From Armatimonadota bacterium (GTDB taxonomy: Bacteria; Armatimonadota; Fimbriimonadia; Fimbriimonadales; ATM1): a stretch of 38,720 nt of DNA. The DNA is taken from NCBI GenBank assembly GCA_021324165.1, contig JAJPJR010000080.1, positions 1-38,720 of the forward strand, given 5' to 3'. Of this stretch, positions 14,814 to 22,613 are shown piece after piece (the stretch's first letter is position 1; every line of letters begins with the position of its first letter). The notes under the pieces are model-generated. The model had not been told where the DNA came from. It saw only the letters and a program-made list of their open reading frames with translations, and made no database searches. Both the position numbers and the translations under genes were made by a program.

Positions 14814-16187
14814 TCACTTCACCTCCGGAACTCGAACGGTCACACGCGTTCCCTTTCCTGGCTCGCTTTCGATTCTCAGCTCGCCGTGATGCGCCTTCAC
14901 AATCTCATCCACGATCGCAAGCCCCAGCCCTGCGCCGCCGGCGTCGCGCGTTCGTGCATCCTCAACCCGATAAAACCGTTCCACCAGATGCGGCAGATGC
15001 CGCGCCTCGATCCCAATCCCTTCATCCTGCACTTGCAGCACTCCAAAACCGTTTTCACGAAAAACCCGCACCGATATGCGCGCTCCTTTCGCATACTTTC
15101 GCGCATTCTCCAAAAGATTCGTGCAAACCCTTTCCATCTGCGCCTCGTCACCCAGCACCGTTACGGCGTCCGATGCGAATGCGGTTTCGCACGTTTCGCC
15201 GCCCATCGTTTTTGAAACCGCTTCCGCGGCAGCCACGCGCAGATCAAACGTTTCAAATCGCATCTCCATTCGGCCCGCGTCCGCGCTTGCCAACGTCAAC
15301 AGCTGGCTCACCAGCGCCGCCATCTCTTTTCCGGCATCTTCCGCCGTTTTGAGCGCACGGCGCATCTCCTCTTCTGAACCCGTTTGCGCGGCACTCGCCG
15401 CAAGTTGCAGCCGTGTCAGAGGCGTGCGCAGTTCGTGCGAGGCGTCGGCAGTGAACCGCCGCTGCTGCTCCAAAGATTGTCTCAGGCCCGACACCGCTTC
15501 CTCCACACGCCCTGCCATCGCGTTAAACTGCTCTCCAAGTTTCGCGAATTCGTCCGAACCGTGAGTTTGAATGCGTGCGCCGAAATCTCCATCCGCGATC
15601 GCTTTCGCAGCATTTTGCATCGCACCGATCGGATGCATCACGCGACCCGTTACTGCAAAGCCCAACAAAACCGAACCGATCAGCGCGAACGGAAGCACAA
15701 TCATCAGCGTTCGAAACTGCACTTCGCGCACATCCGCAATCCCGCGGGTTTCATGCGCAACCTGAACCACGCCGGCAAGCATCCTCCCGCGGACAATCGG
15801 CGCAGTGTAAACCCGCACAGGTTCGCCCCGATACTCGCAATCCGAAAACGACGGGCTTCCGTTCGCTGCCAAACGCACCGCCGCCTCGTCGAACAGATCG
15901 CCCGGCATCGGCATCGTTCCAAAAAGCGCATCCGCCATGATCATCCGTGGACGACGAATCGAAGCGATCAAATCGGGCTCATCCTCGGGGGCTCGCATCG
16001 GCCCGCCCGGCGGCGGGGGCGGCGGCCCCGGCCGAGCCATTCCGTTCGCTCGCTCCACCAGCTCGTGATCTAAACCCGATTGAAGCTGGCGCGTGTTAAT
16101 CGTAATGATCGCAATCCCAAGCACAAGCATCGCCGCAACGACCGAGCCGCAAACCACCAAAAGCATCTGAGTGCGAAACGAGTTCAA
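14814..16187 (-). CDS. Sensor histidine kinase (CpxA-like position and architecture)
   Basis: The 457-residue kinase has helix 1 (about 8-30), a periplasmic loop with a proline run (P54 to P60) and acidic stretch, helix 2 (about 160-180), HAMP (about 181-235), the phospho-acceptor H251 in 'DASHELRTPLTRL', N361 in 'NLLENARKYA', 'DEGIG' (388-392) and 'GAGLGLA' (418-424). All boxes of an active kinase are intact. Its start overlaps the regulator's stop by four bases. Together with the upstream LTxxQ protein it matches the order of CpxP-CpxR-CpxA, where the periplasmic protein restrains the kinase and envelope stress releases it. That function is inferred from order and domains. It converges with the HD-GYP gene across a 33-base gap. 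Confidence 0.93.
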   Translation of the reverse strand: MNSFRTQMLLVVCGSVVAAMLVLGIAIITINTRQLQSGLDHELVERANGMARPGPPPPPPGGPMRAPEDEPDLIASIRRPRMIMADALFGTMPMPGDLFDEAAVRLAANGSPSFSDCEYRGEPVRVYTAPIVRGRMLAGVVQVAHETRGIADVREVQFRTLMIVLPFALIGSVLLGFAVTGRVMHPIGAMQNAAKAIADGDFGARIQTHGSDEFAKLGEQFNAMAGRVEEAVSGLRQSLEQQRRFTADASHELRTPLTRLQLAASAAQTGSEEEMRRALKTAEDAGKEMAALVSQLLTLASADAGRMEMRFETFDLRVAAAEAVSKTMGGETCETAFASDAVTVLGDEAQMERVCTNLLENARKYAKGARISVRVFRENGFGVLQVQDEGIGIEARHLPHLVERFYRVEDARTRDAGGAGLGLAIVDEIVKAHHGELRIESEPGKGTRVTVRVPEVK

Positions 16188-16858
16188 CCGGGCTGCACCT
16201 TCAACACATAGCCGATTCCATAAACCGTGTGAATCAGTTTCGGTTCGAACTCCGCGTCAATTTTTTTTCGCAGCGATGCGATATGAAAATTCACGCTGTT
16301 CGGAAGATTGTCTTCGTTTGCCCAAACGCGCTCCACGATCGCCTCGCGCGTCAAAGTTCTGCCTTCGTTGCGCGCAAGCGCCTCCAAAAGGCTGAACTCC
16401 CGATTTGTCAGCGCAATCTCCACACCGCCGCGCGTAACGGTGTGCGCTTTGGTGTCTATCTCCAAATCCGCAACAACGATGCGGCCCGTCCGATGAATTT
16501 TATCCCGACGCATCAGCGCCTGAATCCGAGCCGTTAGCTCGCGCACATCGAACGGCTTCGGAAGATAATCATCAGCGCCGCCCTCCAAACCTTTGATGCG
16601 GTCTTCCACCGAATCACGCGCCGTCAGCATCAAAATCGGAGTCGTAAGATGCGCGCGGCGCAGGTTCTCGCAAACCGTCCATCCGTCGCGCTCAGGAAGC
16701 ATAATGTCCAAGATAATAAGATCGTAATGAGATGAAAGAGCGGCCTGCTCGCCGCGCGGGCCGCTCCTTTTCGTCTCGACTTGGAACCGCTCTTTCTGCA
16801 AATACCGTGCGATCTGATCCGAAATAACGATGTCGTCTTCGATCAACAGAATCTTCAC
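16184..16858 (-). CDS. OmpR-family response regulator
   Basis: The 224-residue regulator has a receiver domain with acidic pair D8-D9, phospho-acceptor D51 ('LIILDIMLP'), T79 and K101 ('LPKPF'), then a winged-helix DNA-binding domain (about 127-222) with 'LTNREFSLLEALARNEGRTLTREAIVERVW' and 'VNFHIASLRKKID' and the terminal hairpin 'IHTVYGIGYVLK'. It is a complete transcription factor that should be phosphorylated by the kinase encoded directly downstream with a four-base overlap. Fifteen bases separate it from the LTxxQ gene, so all three are one operon. The regulator probably controls that operon, as CpxR does, but I see no clear operator in the 56 bases before the first gene. Confidence 0.95.
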   Translation of the reverse strand: MKILLIEDDIVISDQIARYLQKERFQVETKRSGPRGEQAALSSHYDLIILDIMLPERDGWTVCENLRRAHLTTPILMLTARDSVEDRIKGLEGGADDYLPKPFDVRELTARIQALMRRDKIHRTGRIVVADLEIDTKAHTVTRGGVEIALTNREFSLLEALARNEGRTLTREAIVERVWANEDNLPNSVNFHIASLRKKIDAEFEPKLIHTVYGIGYVLKVQPG

Positions 16859-16873
16859 GGCCGCTGCGCGAAA

Positions 16874-17572
16874 TCAACCACCGGGCGGCGGGGGTCCTGG
16901 ATGCCGATTGAAGTTGAACGGCTTGCCGGTCATCTGCGCCCATTTCGATTTCTGTTCAGAGCTGAACAGCGCCAACACCGCGGCGTTCACTTTCTCGCGT
17001 CGTGCCTCCATCTGTTTGAACATCGTCTCAGGGTCGGGCCGCTCGCCGTTCGGATCAGGAGGAGCCGGCCGATTCTGCTCCATAATCTCGCGGATCTTCT
17101 GCCGCTGATCTTCGGTGATTCCGAGTTCCTTTCCAACGTCGGGACGCATCGCCGCGATCGGACCCTGAAACTGAAGGTCGAGCTGCTTATACCGCGCGAA
17201 CTGCGATTCCGTCAGAATCTCTTTCAGTTTTGCATTCAGTTCGCCCTGCGGGTTTCCTCGAGGGGGTCCCTGCGGGTCGCCGCCGCCTTGGGGTGGCGGT
17301 CCGCCAGGCCCGCCGGGCCCGCCTGGGCCGCCTGGGCCGCCTGGGCCGCCGAACCTCGGCCTCGGCATGAGCTCACGAATCTTCTGCTTCTGCTCCTCGG
17401 TCAAGTTCAGCTCTTTCTGAACTTCGGGCATGCCAAGAATCATCGCTCCGCCGCCCATCATCCGCATTTCGCCGCGTGGAGGGCCCTGAGGCGGCGCACC
17501 GCCCGGCCCCGGCCCTTGCGAAAACGCCTGGGCTGTCAACCCCAGAACTGCCAGCGCTATCAATCTTTTCAT
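16874..17572 (-). CDS. LTxxQ-motif (CpxP/Spy-like) periplasmic protein with Gly-Gly-Pro tract
   Basis: The 232-residue protein has a signal peptide (about 1-18). It contains four helix-start motifs of the Spy/CpxP type: LTEEQ (57-61), LTESQ (120-124), ITEDQ (152-156) and SSEQ (204-207), each leading into a basic amphipathic helix ('QKQKIRELM', 'QRQKIREIM'). CpxP and Spy are periplasmic chaperones and stress gauges of two motifs; this is a doubled version. A Gly-Gly-Pro tract repeated six times (75-92) and other G/P-rich stretches separate the helices. The ATG at 17572 is chosen because AAGGAG sits just upstream and the signal peptide follows; an ATG 15 codons earlier would spoil it. It heads the operon with regulator and kinase. 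Confidence 0.88.
   Translation of the reverse strand: MKRLIALAVLGLTAQAFSQGPGPGGAPPQGPPRGEMRMMGGGAMILGMPEVQKELNLTEEQKQKIRELMPRPRFGGPGGPGGPGGPGGPGGPPPQGGGDPQGPPRGNPQGELNAKLKEILTESQFARYKQLDLQFQGPIAAMRPDVGKELGITEDQRQKIREIMEQNRPAPPDPNGERPDPETMFKQMEARREKVNAAVLALFSSEQKSKWAQMTGKPFNFNRHPGPPPPGG
17297..17350. repeat. Nine-base tandem repeat coding Gly-Gly-Pro
   Basis: Six tandem units (three of GGCGGCCCA and three near copies, read on the minus strand) encode the (GGP)6 tract of the LTxxQ protein. The units are a multiple of three, so gain or loss of units changes length without frameshift. Confidence 0.7.
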
Positions 17573-17628
17573 CTGTTTCTCCTTGCGCGGTCGCGCACAT
17601 GCATTAAACGGCTTCACCTGTTTGAATC

Positions 17629-19359
17629 TTATTTAGATTTGGGGCCGTTTTGCGCCGCCAGGTCATAAAACCGCCACGCAGCATCAAAATCCTTCGAAAG
17701 TTTCCCATCGCCGAACAGTGCCCGAATCATCGCCACGGGCATGTTCCCCGATTGCAAAATCCGGTCGTGAAACTGCTTGTCCGTCATCTTCTTCGAGTCC
17801 ACAAACTCGTGATGCAAAGACCGAAACTGAAGCGCGCCCAACATATACGCGCACTGATAAAGCGGCGGGTAGGCACCGCTCAGCGAACGCCGCACCTCGG
17901 CCTCGGCGCTGCTCCGCTCATGCCCCACCTTGTCCACCAAAAGTTCGATGCACTGGTCGGGGGTCATCGTCTCAAGATGAAATCCCAGCGAAAAAATGAT
18001 CCGCGCGCACCGATGCATCCGCCAAAACAGCATCCCCACGCGGTTCTGCGGCGACTTCGGAAATCCCAAATCCCACATCAACATCTCCCAATACAGCGCC
18101 CAACCCTCCGTCCAAAACGGCGTGCTGAAAATCCGCCGGTATTGCGCATAACGCGCGTTCATAAACTGCTGCAAGTTATGACCCGGAATCAGTTCGTGAA
18201 ACACCGTCGCCCGCGAAAAATGCACGTTGTTCGCGCGCATGCTCATCATCTTTTGATCCTGCGACATCGCATCGGTTGGATACGAAACCATGATCGTATC
18301 GCCGCCCAAAAAGAAAGGATTGACAAGCTGCATCTGCGGCGACATCATCTCCATCCGCCACGTCTCCTTGGCCAATTCAGGAATCGTTACCAAATCGCGA
18401 TCTTCCACAAACTTAATCGCCTCTTCGGCAAGCCTGCGCACCAATTCGGTCTGCTGGCCCGCATCCACATGGTCTTCCTTCACAATCTCCAAAGCCCTTT
18501 TCCAATCGTCGCCGCAGCCCATCTCGCGCGAGGCTTTGATCATTTCGCTCTGACACCATGCAAACTCTTTGTTTGCGATCTGAACCAACTCCTCGGGCGT
18601 ATAAGGAATCATCTCGAACTTCAGTTCTTCTAAGAGCGCTTCGCGCCCGATCGGATCGCCCACAATAAAGTTGTCATTGCCCGGAGGAATCTTCGCAACC
18701 GTCTCGCGCAAAAACCTCGCATAGCCCGCCAGCGCCTCGTCCGCCGACTTAAACGGCGCCGAAACCCACCAGCCGAACGTCGGCACATAGCCGTCATAAA
18801 ACTTAAACCACGTCTCCAGCGCACTTCGCAAGCGCGAAACCGCCATGCTCGCACGGTTGGCTGTCGTCCTTTTGAAAGTCTCGGTTCGCATCCGCGTCTC
18901 GATGTTCGACTTTGTTTCGTCCACGCTCTTTTTCAGTTCGTTCACAATCTGCGCGGCCTTTTCAGCATCGAGCGCCTTGCCGAGAATCCGGTTATCCTCC
19001 AGGTTCGTAATCGTTTCCGCAAACGGCACGAACTGCCTGATCTCATCGAACTGCTTATCGGCGATCTCCATCTGCCGCATCCGGTGCCTCAAATAACTGT
19101 CGAACAGCAGATAGTCCACTTGACCATCGCGGTTCAACGCGCCAAAGTTCTGCCGCGAAAGCAGCGAGCGCTCATCTTGAAAAAACTTCCGCAGCCGATC
19201 TTCGCCCATCTTCGAAAACGGCGTCTCATATTTGCGCTCGATGCTCTCGACATCGGCCGCGAACTGCTCGATCATCGGCTTCAAACTGCTCTCGGTCATC
19301 GCTGGAATCATCGTCATCGCTATCGTCGCAAAAACCATAAGCGGAAGACTACCGCGCAA
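17629..19359 (-). CDS. DUF885-family zinc metallopeptidase-like protein
   Basis: The 576-residue protein carries the zinc motif 'VFHELIPGH' (HExxPGH, an HExxxH-type site) and about 30 residues later 'FWTEGWALYWE', which supplies the third acidic ligand; together these are the core of the DUF885 family. Members are helical, thermolysin-fold-related peptidases, often with a leader; the N-terminus here (MRGSLPLMVFATIAMTMIPAMTES) looks like a signal peptide, so it is probably exported. The substrate is unknown. Its start lies 11 bases inside the threonine synthase gene, so the two are co-transcribed in the minus direction. Although the neighbour makes threonine, no biochemical link is evident. 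Confidence 0.9.
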   Translation of the reverse strand: MRGSLPLMVFATIAMTMIPAMTESSLKPMIEQFAADVESIERKYETPFSKMGEDRLRKFFQDERSLLSRQNFGALNRDGQVDYLLFDSYLRHRMRQMEIADKQFDEIRQFVPFAETITNLEDNRILGKALDAEKAAQIVNELKKSVDETKSNIETRMRTETFKRTTANRASMAVSRLRSALETWFKFYDGYVPTFGWWVSAPFKSADEALAGYARFLRETVAKIPPGNDNFIVGDPIGREALLEELKFEMIPYTPEELVQIANKEFAWCQSEMIKASREMGCGDDWKRALEIVKEDHVDAGQQTELVRRLAEEAIKFVEDRDLVTIPELAKETWRMEMMSPQMQLVNPFFLGGDTIMVSYPTDAMSQDQKMMSMRANNVHFSRATVFHELIPGHNLQQFMNARYAQYRRIFSTPFWTEGWALYWEMLMWDLGFPKSPQNRVGMLFWRMHRCARIIFSLGFHLETMTPDQCIELLVDKVGHERSSAEAEVRRSLSGAYPPLYQCAYMLGALQFRSLHHEFVDSKKMTDKQFHDRILQSGNMPVAMIRALFGDGKLSKDFDAAWRFYDLAAQNGPKSK

Positions 19360-20470
19360 GCGCCTCCTGGTATTTCAACCCCGAAGCCGTGTTGAAAAGC
19401 ACCACTTCATCGCCCTCCGACAAAAAACCTTGCGCCACCAACTGCCGATACGCCGCAAGGCACGCACCGCCTTCGGGGCACGCACAAATCCCTGTCTTTG
19501 CGCTCATCTCCTTCGCGCCCGAAACCATCGCGTCATCGGAAACGGCCACAGCCGCCCCTCCCGATTCTCGAATCGCATCCAAAATGATAAAGTCGCCGAT
19601 CGCTTTGGGAACGCGAAGCCCCGAAGCGATCGTCTTTGCCCCAACATGCTCTTCGGCAAAACGCGAACCGTTTTCAAATGCCCGCACAATCGGCTGACAC
19701 CCCTCGGCTTGCACACTCATCATCTTAGGGCGTTTACTGCCGATCATTCCCATCTGTTCCAGTTCATCAAACGCTTTCCACATTCCGATGAGTCCTGTGC
19801 CGCCCCCTGTTGGATAAACAATCGCATCAGGCAGCGTCCAGTTCATCTGCTCCGCGATTTCATATCCCATCGTTTTTTTGCCCTCGATTCGATAAGGTTC
19901 GCGCAGCGTGCTCACATCCAGATACTCGCCCTCCATCATTTCGCGCATCGCAGAAGCGCAGTCCGTAATCAACCCGTCAATCAGCGTTACCTTCGCTCCA
20001 AAAATCTCGCACTCCACAACGCACGCTCGAGGAGTATCCCGAGGCATAAAAACATGCGCTTCGATTCCGGCGCGTGCCGCATAAGCCGCTAACGCTCCTG
20101 CCGCATTTCCCGCGCTTGGAACAGCCGCGCGAATTACACCCTGCTGCTTCGCCACTCCGACCGCCGCCGCCATACCTCGCGCTTTGAACGATCCCGTTGG
20201 GTTCACGCTTTCATCTTTCACCCAAATTCCAGCGCCCAGCCGCTCAGCCCGAAAAAGCGGCGTAAACCCTTCTCCCAAACTCAACTCTTCGCATGGAAGC
20301 ACGCTCCCATACCGCCACATAGAGCCTTTCGTTTCGTCAACCTCAAACTTTTCGGGCAGGGAATACACCACTTTCAACGGCTTGCCGCATGTGCAAAGGC
20401 CGATCGGCTTTTCCCACCCATACCGGGCCCCGCACAGCCAACACTCCAGATGAGCGATCCTCCCCTTCAT
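19349..20470 (-). CDS. thrC: Threonine synthase
   Basis: This 373-residue, pyridoxal-phosphate-dependent enzyme converts O-phosphohomoserine to threonine. It begins with a zinc-ribbon-like head with cysteines C10, C13, C26 and C28, typical of the thermophile/archaeal-type enzyme. The cofactor lysine is K96 in 'NPTGSFKARG', and the phosphate-binding loop is 'PTGGGTGLIG'. The ATG at 20470 is preferred to an upstream in-frame start at 20572, which would run past the divergent aldehyde dehydrogenase start and add a non-conserved stretch of 34 residues. The DUF885 gene overlaps the 3' end. Homoserine and aspartate-semialdehyde steps would feed it; asd is nearby at 24 kb. Confidence 0.94.
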   Translation of the reverse strand: MKGRIAHLECWLCGARYGWEKPIGLCTCGKPLKVVYSLPEKFEVDETKGSMWRYGSVLPCEELSLGEGFTPLFRAERLGAGIWVKDESVNPTGSFKARGMAAAVGVAKQQGVIRAAVPSAGNAAGALAAYAARAGIEAHVFMPRDTPRACVVECEIFGAKVTLIDGLITDCASAMREMMEGEYLDVSTLREPYRIEGKKTMGYEIAEQMNWTLPDAIVYPTGGGTGLIGMWKAFDELEQMGMIGSKRPKMMSVQAEGCQPIVRAFENGSRFAEEHVGAKTIASGLRVPKAIGDFIILDAIRESGGAAVAVSDDAMVSGAKEMSAKTGICACPEGGACLAAYRQLVAQGFLSEGDEVVLFNTASGLKYQEALAR

Positions 20471-20517
20471 CGCAGTTTTCCGTTCCGTTTCGAAAGGGAC
20501 AAGACCGGGCCGAAAGG

Positions 20518-20545
20518 TATACTCGTAAACATCATTTTCAGGAGA
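20518..20545 (+). promoter_or_regulatory. Promoter and ribosome site of the aldehyde dehydrogenase gene
   Basis: TATACT (20518-20523) is a good -10 box, with a weak GGGACA (20496-20501) 16 bases upstream as -35. AGGAGA (20540-20545) is the Shine-Dalgarno before the ATG at 20553. The 82-base gap to the divergent threonine synthase start holds this promoter. Confidence 0.55.
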
Positions 20546-20552
20546 CTCCACG

Positions 20553-22052
20553 ATGCAGCCGATCGAAGCCAAAAACTACATTAACGGTGTTTGGAAAGCC
20601 TCGACCACCGGAAAAACATTCGAGAGCCGCAACCCCGCGAACACCAACGAAATCATCGGAACCGCACCGGATTCCGCCGCCGCCGATGTGGATGAAGCCG
20701 TTGCCGCAGCACGAAACGCATTTCATAAGTGGAGCCAGCTGAGTTGGGTAACGCGCGCAGACTACCTGGACAAGTTTGCCCAACTCATCAAACGCGATCT
20801 GCAAGAGATGAGCCGCCTCGTAACCCGCGAATGCGGCAAGCCGATTAACGAAGGAAGAGCCGATGTCGTGGAAACGCTGCACATGGTGCAGTTCGCCGCA
20901 AGCCTCGGCCGCATGCCCGTTGGCAGCGTCATCAGCAGCGAGATTCCCGAAAAAGACGCTTACATCCGCCGCAAGCCGAAAGGCGTCGTCGGCTGCATCA
21001 CACCTTGGAACTTTCCCATGGCGATTCCGATGTGGGAGATCTGTCCTTCGCTCGTTTCCGGCAACACGGTCATCCTAAAGCCGAGCGAAGAAACTCCGCT
21101 CTGCGCGCATCATCTCATCAGCCTGATGCACGAAGCAGGGTTCCCGCCGGGAGTCGTGAACATCGTTCACGGAATGGGAGAAACCGTCGGCGCGCCGCTC
21201 ACCGCGCATCCAAACGTGGATGTGATTCTTTTCACCGGAAGTTACAACGTGGGCAAACTGGTTCAAAAACAGGCCGCCAACGACGCCTACAAATTCGCAG
21301 CCACCGAAATGGGCGGCAAAAACGCGGTCATCGTGCTCAGCGATGCCGATCTTAACATCGCAGTTCCCGCAGGAATCCTCAGCGCGTTCAAAACTTCCGG
21401 ACAACGGTGCGTCACATCCAACCGCATCATCGTGGACAAAAAGATCGTTGACGAATACCAGGAAAAGTTTGTTCAGATGGCAGACCGCATCAAAATCGGC
21501 AACGGTCTCAGCGAAGACGTGTTCATGGGCCCTCTCATCAACAAAGAAGGCGTGCAAAAGTTTCTGTTTCACAACCAAAAGGCTCGCGAAGAAGGCGCAG
21601 ATGTGCTCCGAAACGGCGGCGTGCTCGAAGGGCCGGAATTCGAATGCGGCAATTTCGTCAGCCCGTTCATCTATCGAATGGATTATCGCCCCAACACGTT
21701 CTGCCTGCGCGAAGAAGCGTTCAGCCCCCACGTCGCCATCATCCCTTGCGACGGTGTCGAGAACGCCGTCGAAATCTATAACGACACCGATTACGGACTC
21801 GCCATGGCCGTTTGCACCGAAGATTACAGAAAATGGCGCTACGTGCGCGACAACGCCGAATACGGTCTCGGCTACGTCAACCTGCCTTCCATCGGCGCCG
21901 AGGTGCACCTGCCGTTCGGCGGCGTCAAGAAATCGGGAAACGGACACCCCTCCGCCGAGGGCCTTCTCGAAGCCGTAACCCATCGCACCGCCTTCACCGT
22001 GAACTTCGGCGGCGAAATCAAAATGGCGCAAGGACTTAGCGCAAAACTTTAG
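20553..22052 (+). CDS. NAD(P)-dependent aldehyde dehydrogenase
   Basis: The 499-residue enzyme oxidises an aldehyde to a carboxylate. Hallmarks are the cofactor-site asparagine in 'TPWNFPMAIP', 'KPSEETPLCA', 'FTGSYNVGK', the glutamate in 'TEMGGKNAVIV', and the nucleophilic cysteine in 'SGQRCVTSNR'. The glutamine-arginine pair before the cysteine resembles the ALDH7/ALDH-semialdehyde groups, but I cannot name the substrate. The phrase 'NLPSIGAEVHLPFGGVKKSGNG' gives the C-terminal oligomerisation region. It stands alone with its own promoter. Confidence 0.93.
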   Translation: MQPIEAKNYINGVWKASTTGKTFESRNPANTNEIIGTAPDSAAADVDEAVAAARNAFHKWSQLSWVTRADYLDKFAQLIKRDLQEMSRLVTRECGKPINEGRADVVETLHMVQFAASLGRMPVGSVISSEIPEKDAYIRRKPKGVVGCITPWNFPMAIPMWEICPSLVSGNTVILKPSEETPLCAHHLISLMHEAGFPPGVVNIVHGMGETVGAPLTAHPNVDVILFTGSYNVGKLVQKQAANDAYKFAATEMGGKNAVIVLSDADLNIAVPAGILSAFKTSGQRCVTSNRIIVDKKIVDEYQEKFVQMADRIKIGNGLSEDVFMGPLINKEGVQKFLFHNQKAREEGADVLRNGGVLEGPEFECGNFVSPFIYRMDYRPNTFCLREEAFSPHVAIIPCDGVENAVEIYNDTDYGLAMAVCTEDYRKWRYVRDNAEYGLGYVNLPSIGAEVHLPFGGVKKSGNGHPSAEGLLEAVTHRTAFTVNFGGEIKMAQGLSAKL

Positions 22053-22180
22053 GGTTTCTGCCCGTCCCCGCATTCCAAGAACCTTTGCTGGGAAGACATT
22101 CCCGCCTGCCTCCGATAATCCTCCTTTGGGTGTGCTTTCTGGTCGCGCTGCCGGACATCAGGCCAGTGGAGGAAATCTGA

Positions 22181-22531
22181 ATGAACCCGAGCCCGCTTGA
22201 CTTGCGATATCTGAAAGAGCTGACAGGCTCCGATGAACGGTTTCTCGCCGAACTGATCGAGGAGTTCCTGGTCAGCGCAAACGATCTTCTTGATCGAATG
22301 ACCGCGCTTCTTGCGGCAGAAGATTGGGGTGAACTGAAACTTGCCGCTCATGCGTTGAAAGGCAGCAGCCGAAGCATCGGCAGCAGCATTTTGGGAGAGA
22401 TCGCTTTCCAAATAGAGAACGAATCGAAACGGGCAGACAAGCCCGGACTCAAGTCGCTTCTGAGTCAAGCCGCGGCTGAATACGCGCGCATCAAAACGTG
22501 GTGGGAAGGCGCCGCACAAAGTGCAGCATGA
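22181..22531 (+). CDS. Free-standing HPt (histidine phosphotransfer) protein
   Basis: The 116-residue all-alpha protein has the phospho-histidine H57 in 'LAAHALKGSSRSIGS', the exact HPt signature. Such proteins shuttle a phosphate between receiver domains in a phosphorelay. There is no hybrid kinase in the same operon, but the downstream REC-PAS-GGDEF protein is an obvious acceptor, so the pair may link a distant kinase to c-di-GMP. A GGAGGA (22168-22173) sets the ATG. The gene is separated by 82 bases from the next start, in the same direction, so co-transcription is likely. Confidence 0.92.
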   Translation: MNPSPLDLRYLKELTGSDERFLAELIEEFLVSANDLLDRMTALLAAEDWGELKLAAHALKGSSRSIGSSILGEIAFQIENESKRADKPGLKSLLSQAAAEYARIKTWWEGAAQSAA

Positions 22532-22613
22532 TGTTGCCCGGCAGGCAGCATTACCGCATGACACGTTCCATCAGGACGCCGCTCAAACAACAAACCATAC
22601 ACCAGGACGTGAT

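Noticed and set aside
20471-20572. Earlier start for threonine synthase
   Set aside because: It would overlap the divergent aldehyde dehydrogenase start and add residues not seen in the family.
22521-22613. Earlier start for the REC-PAS-GGDEF protein
   Set aside because: It overlaps the HPt gene and adds non-conserved residues before the receiver start; a ribosome site precedes 22614.
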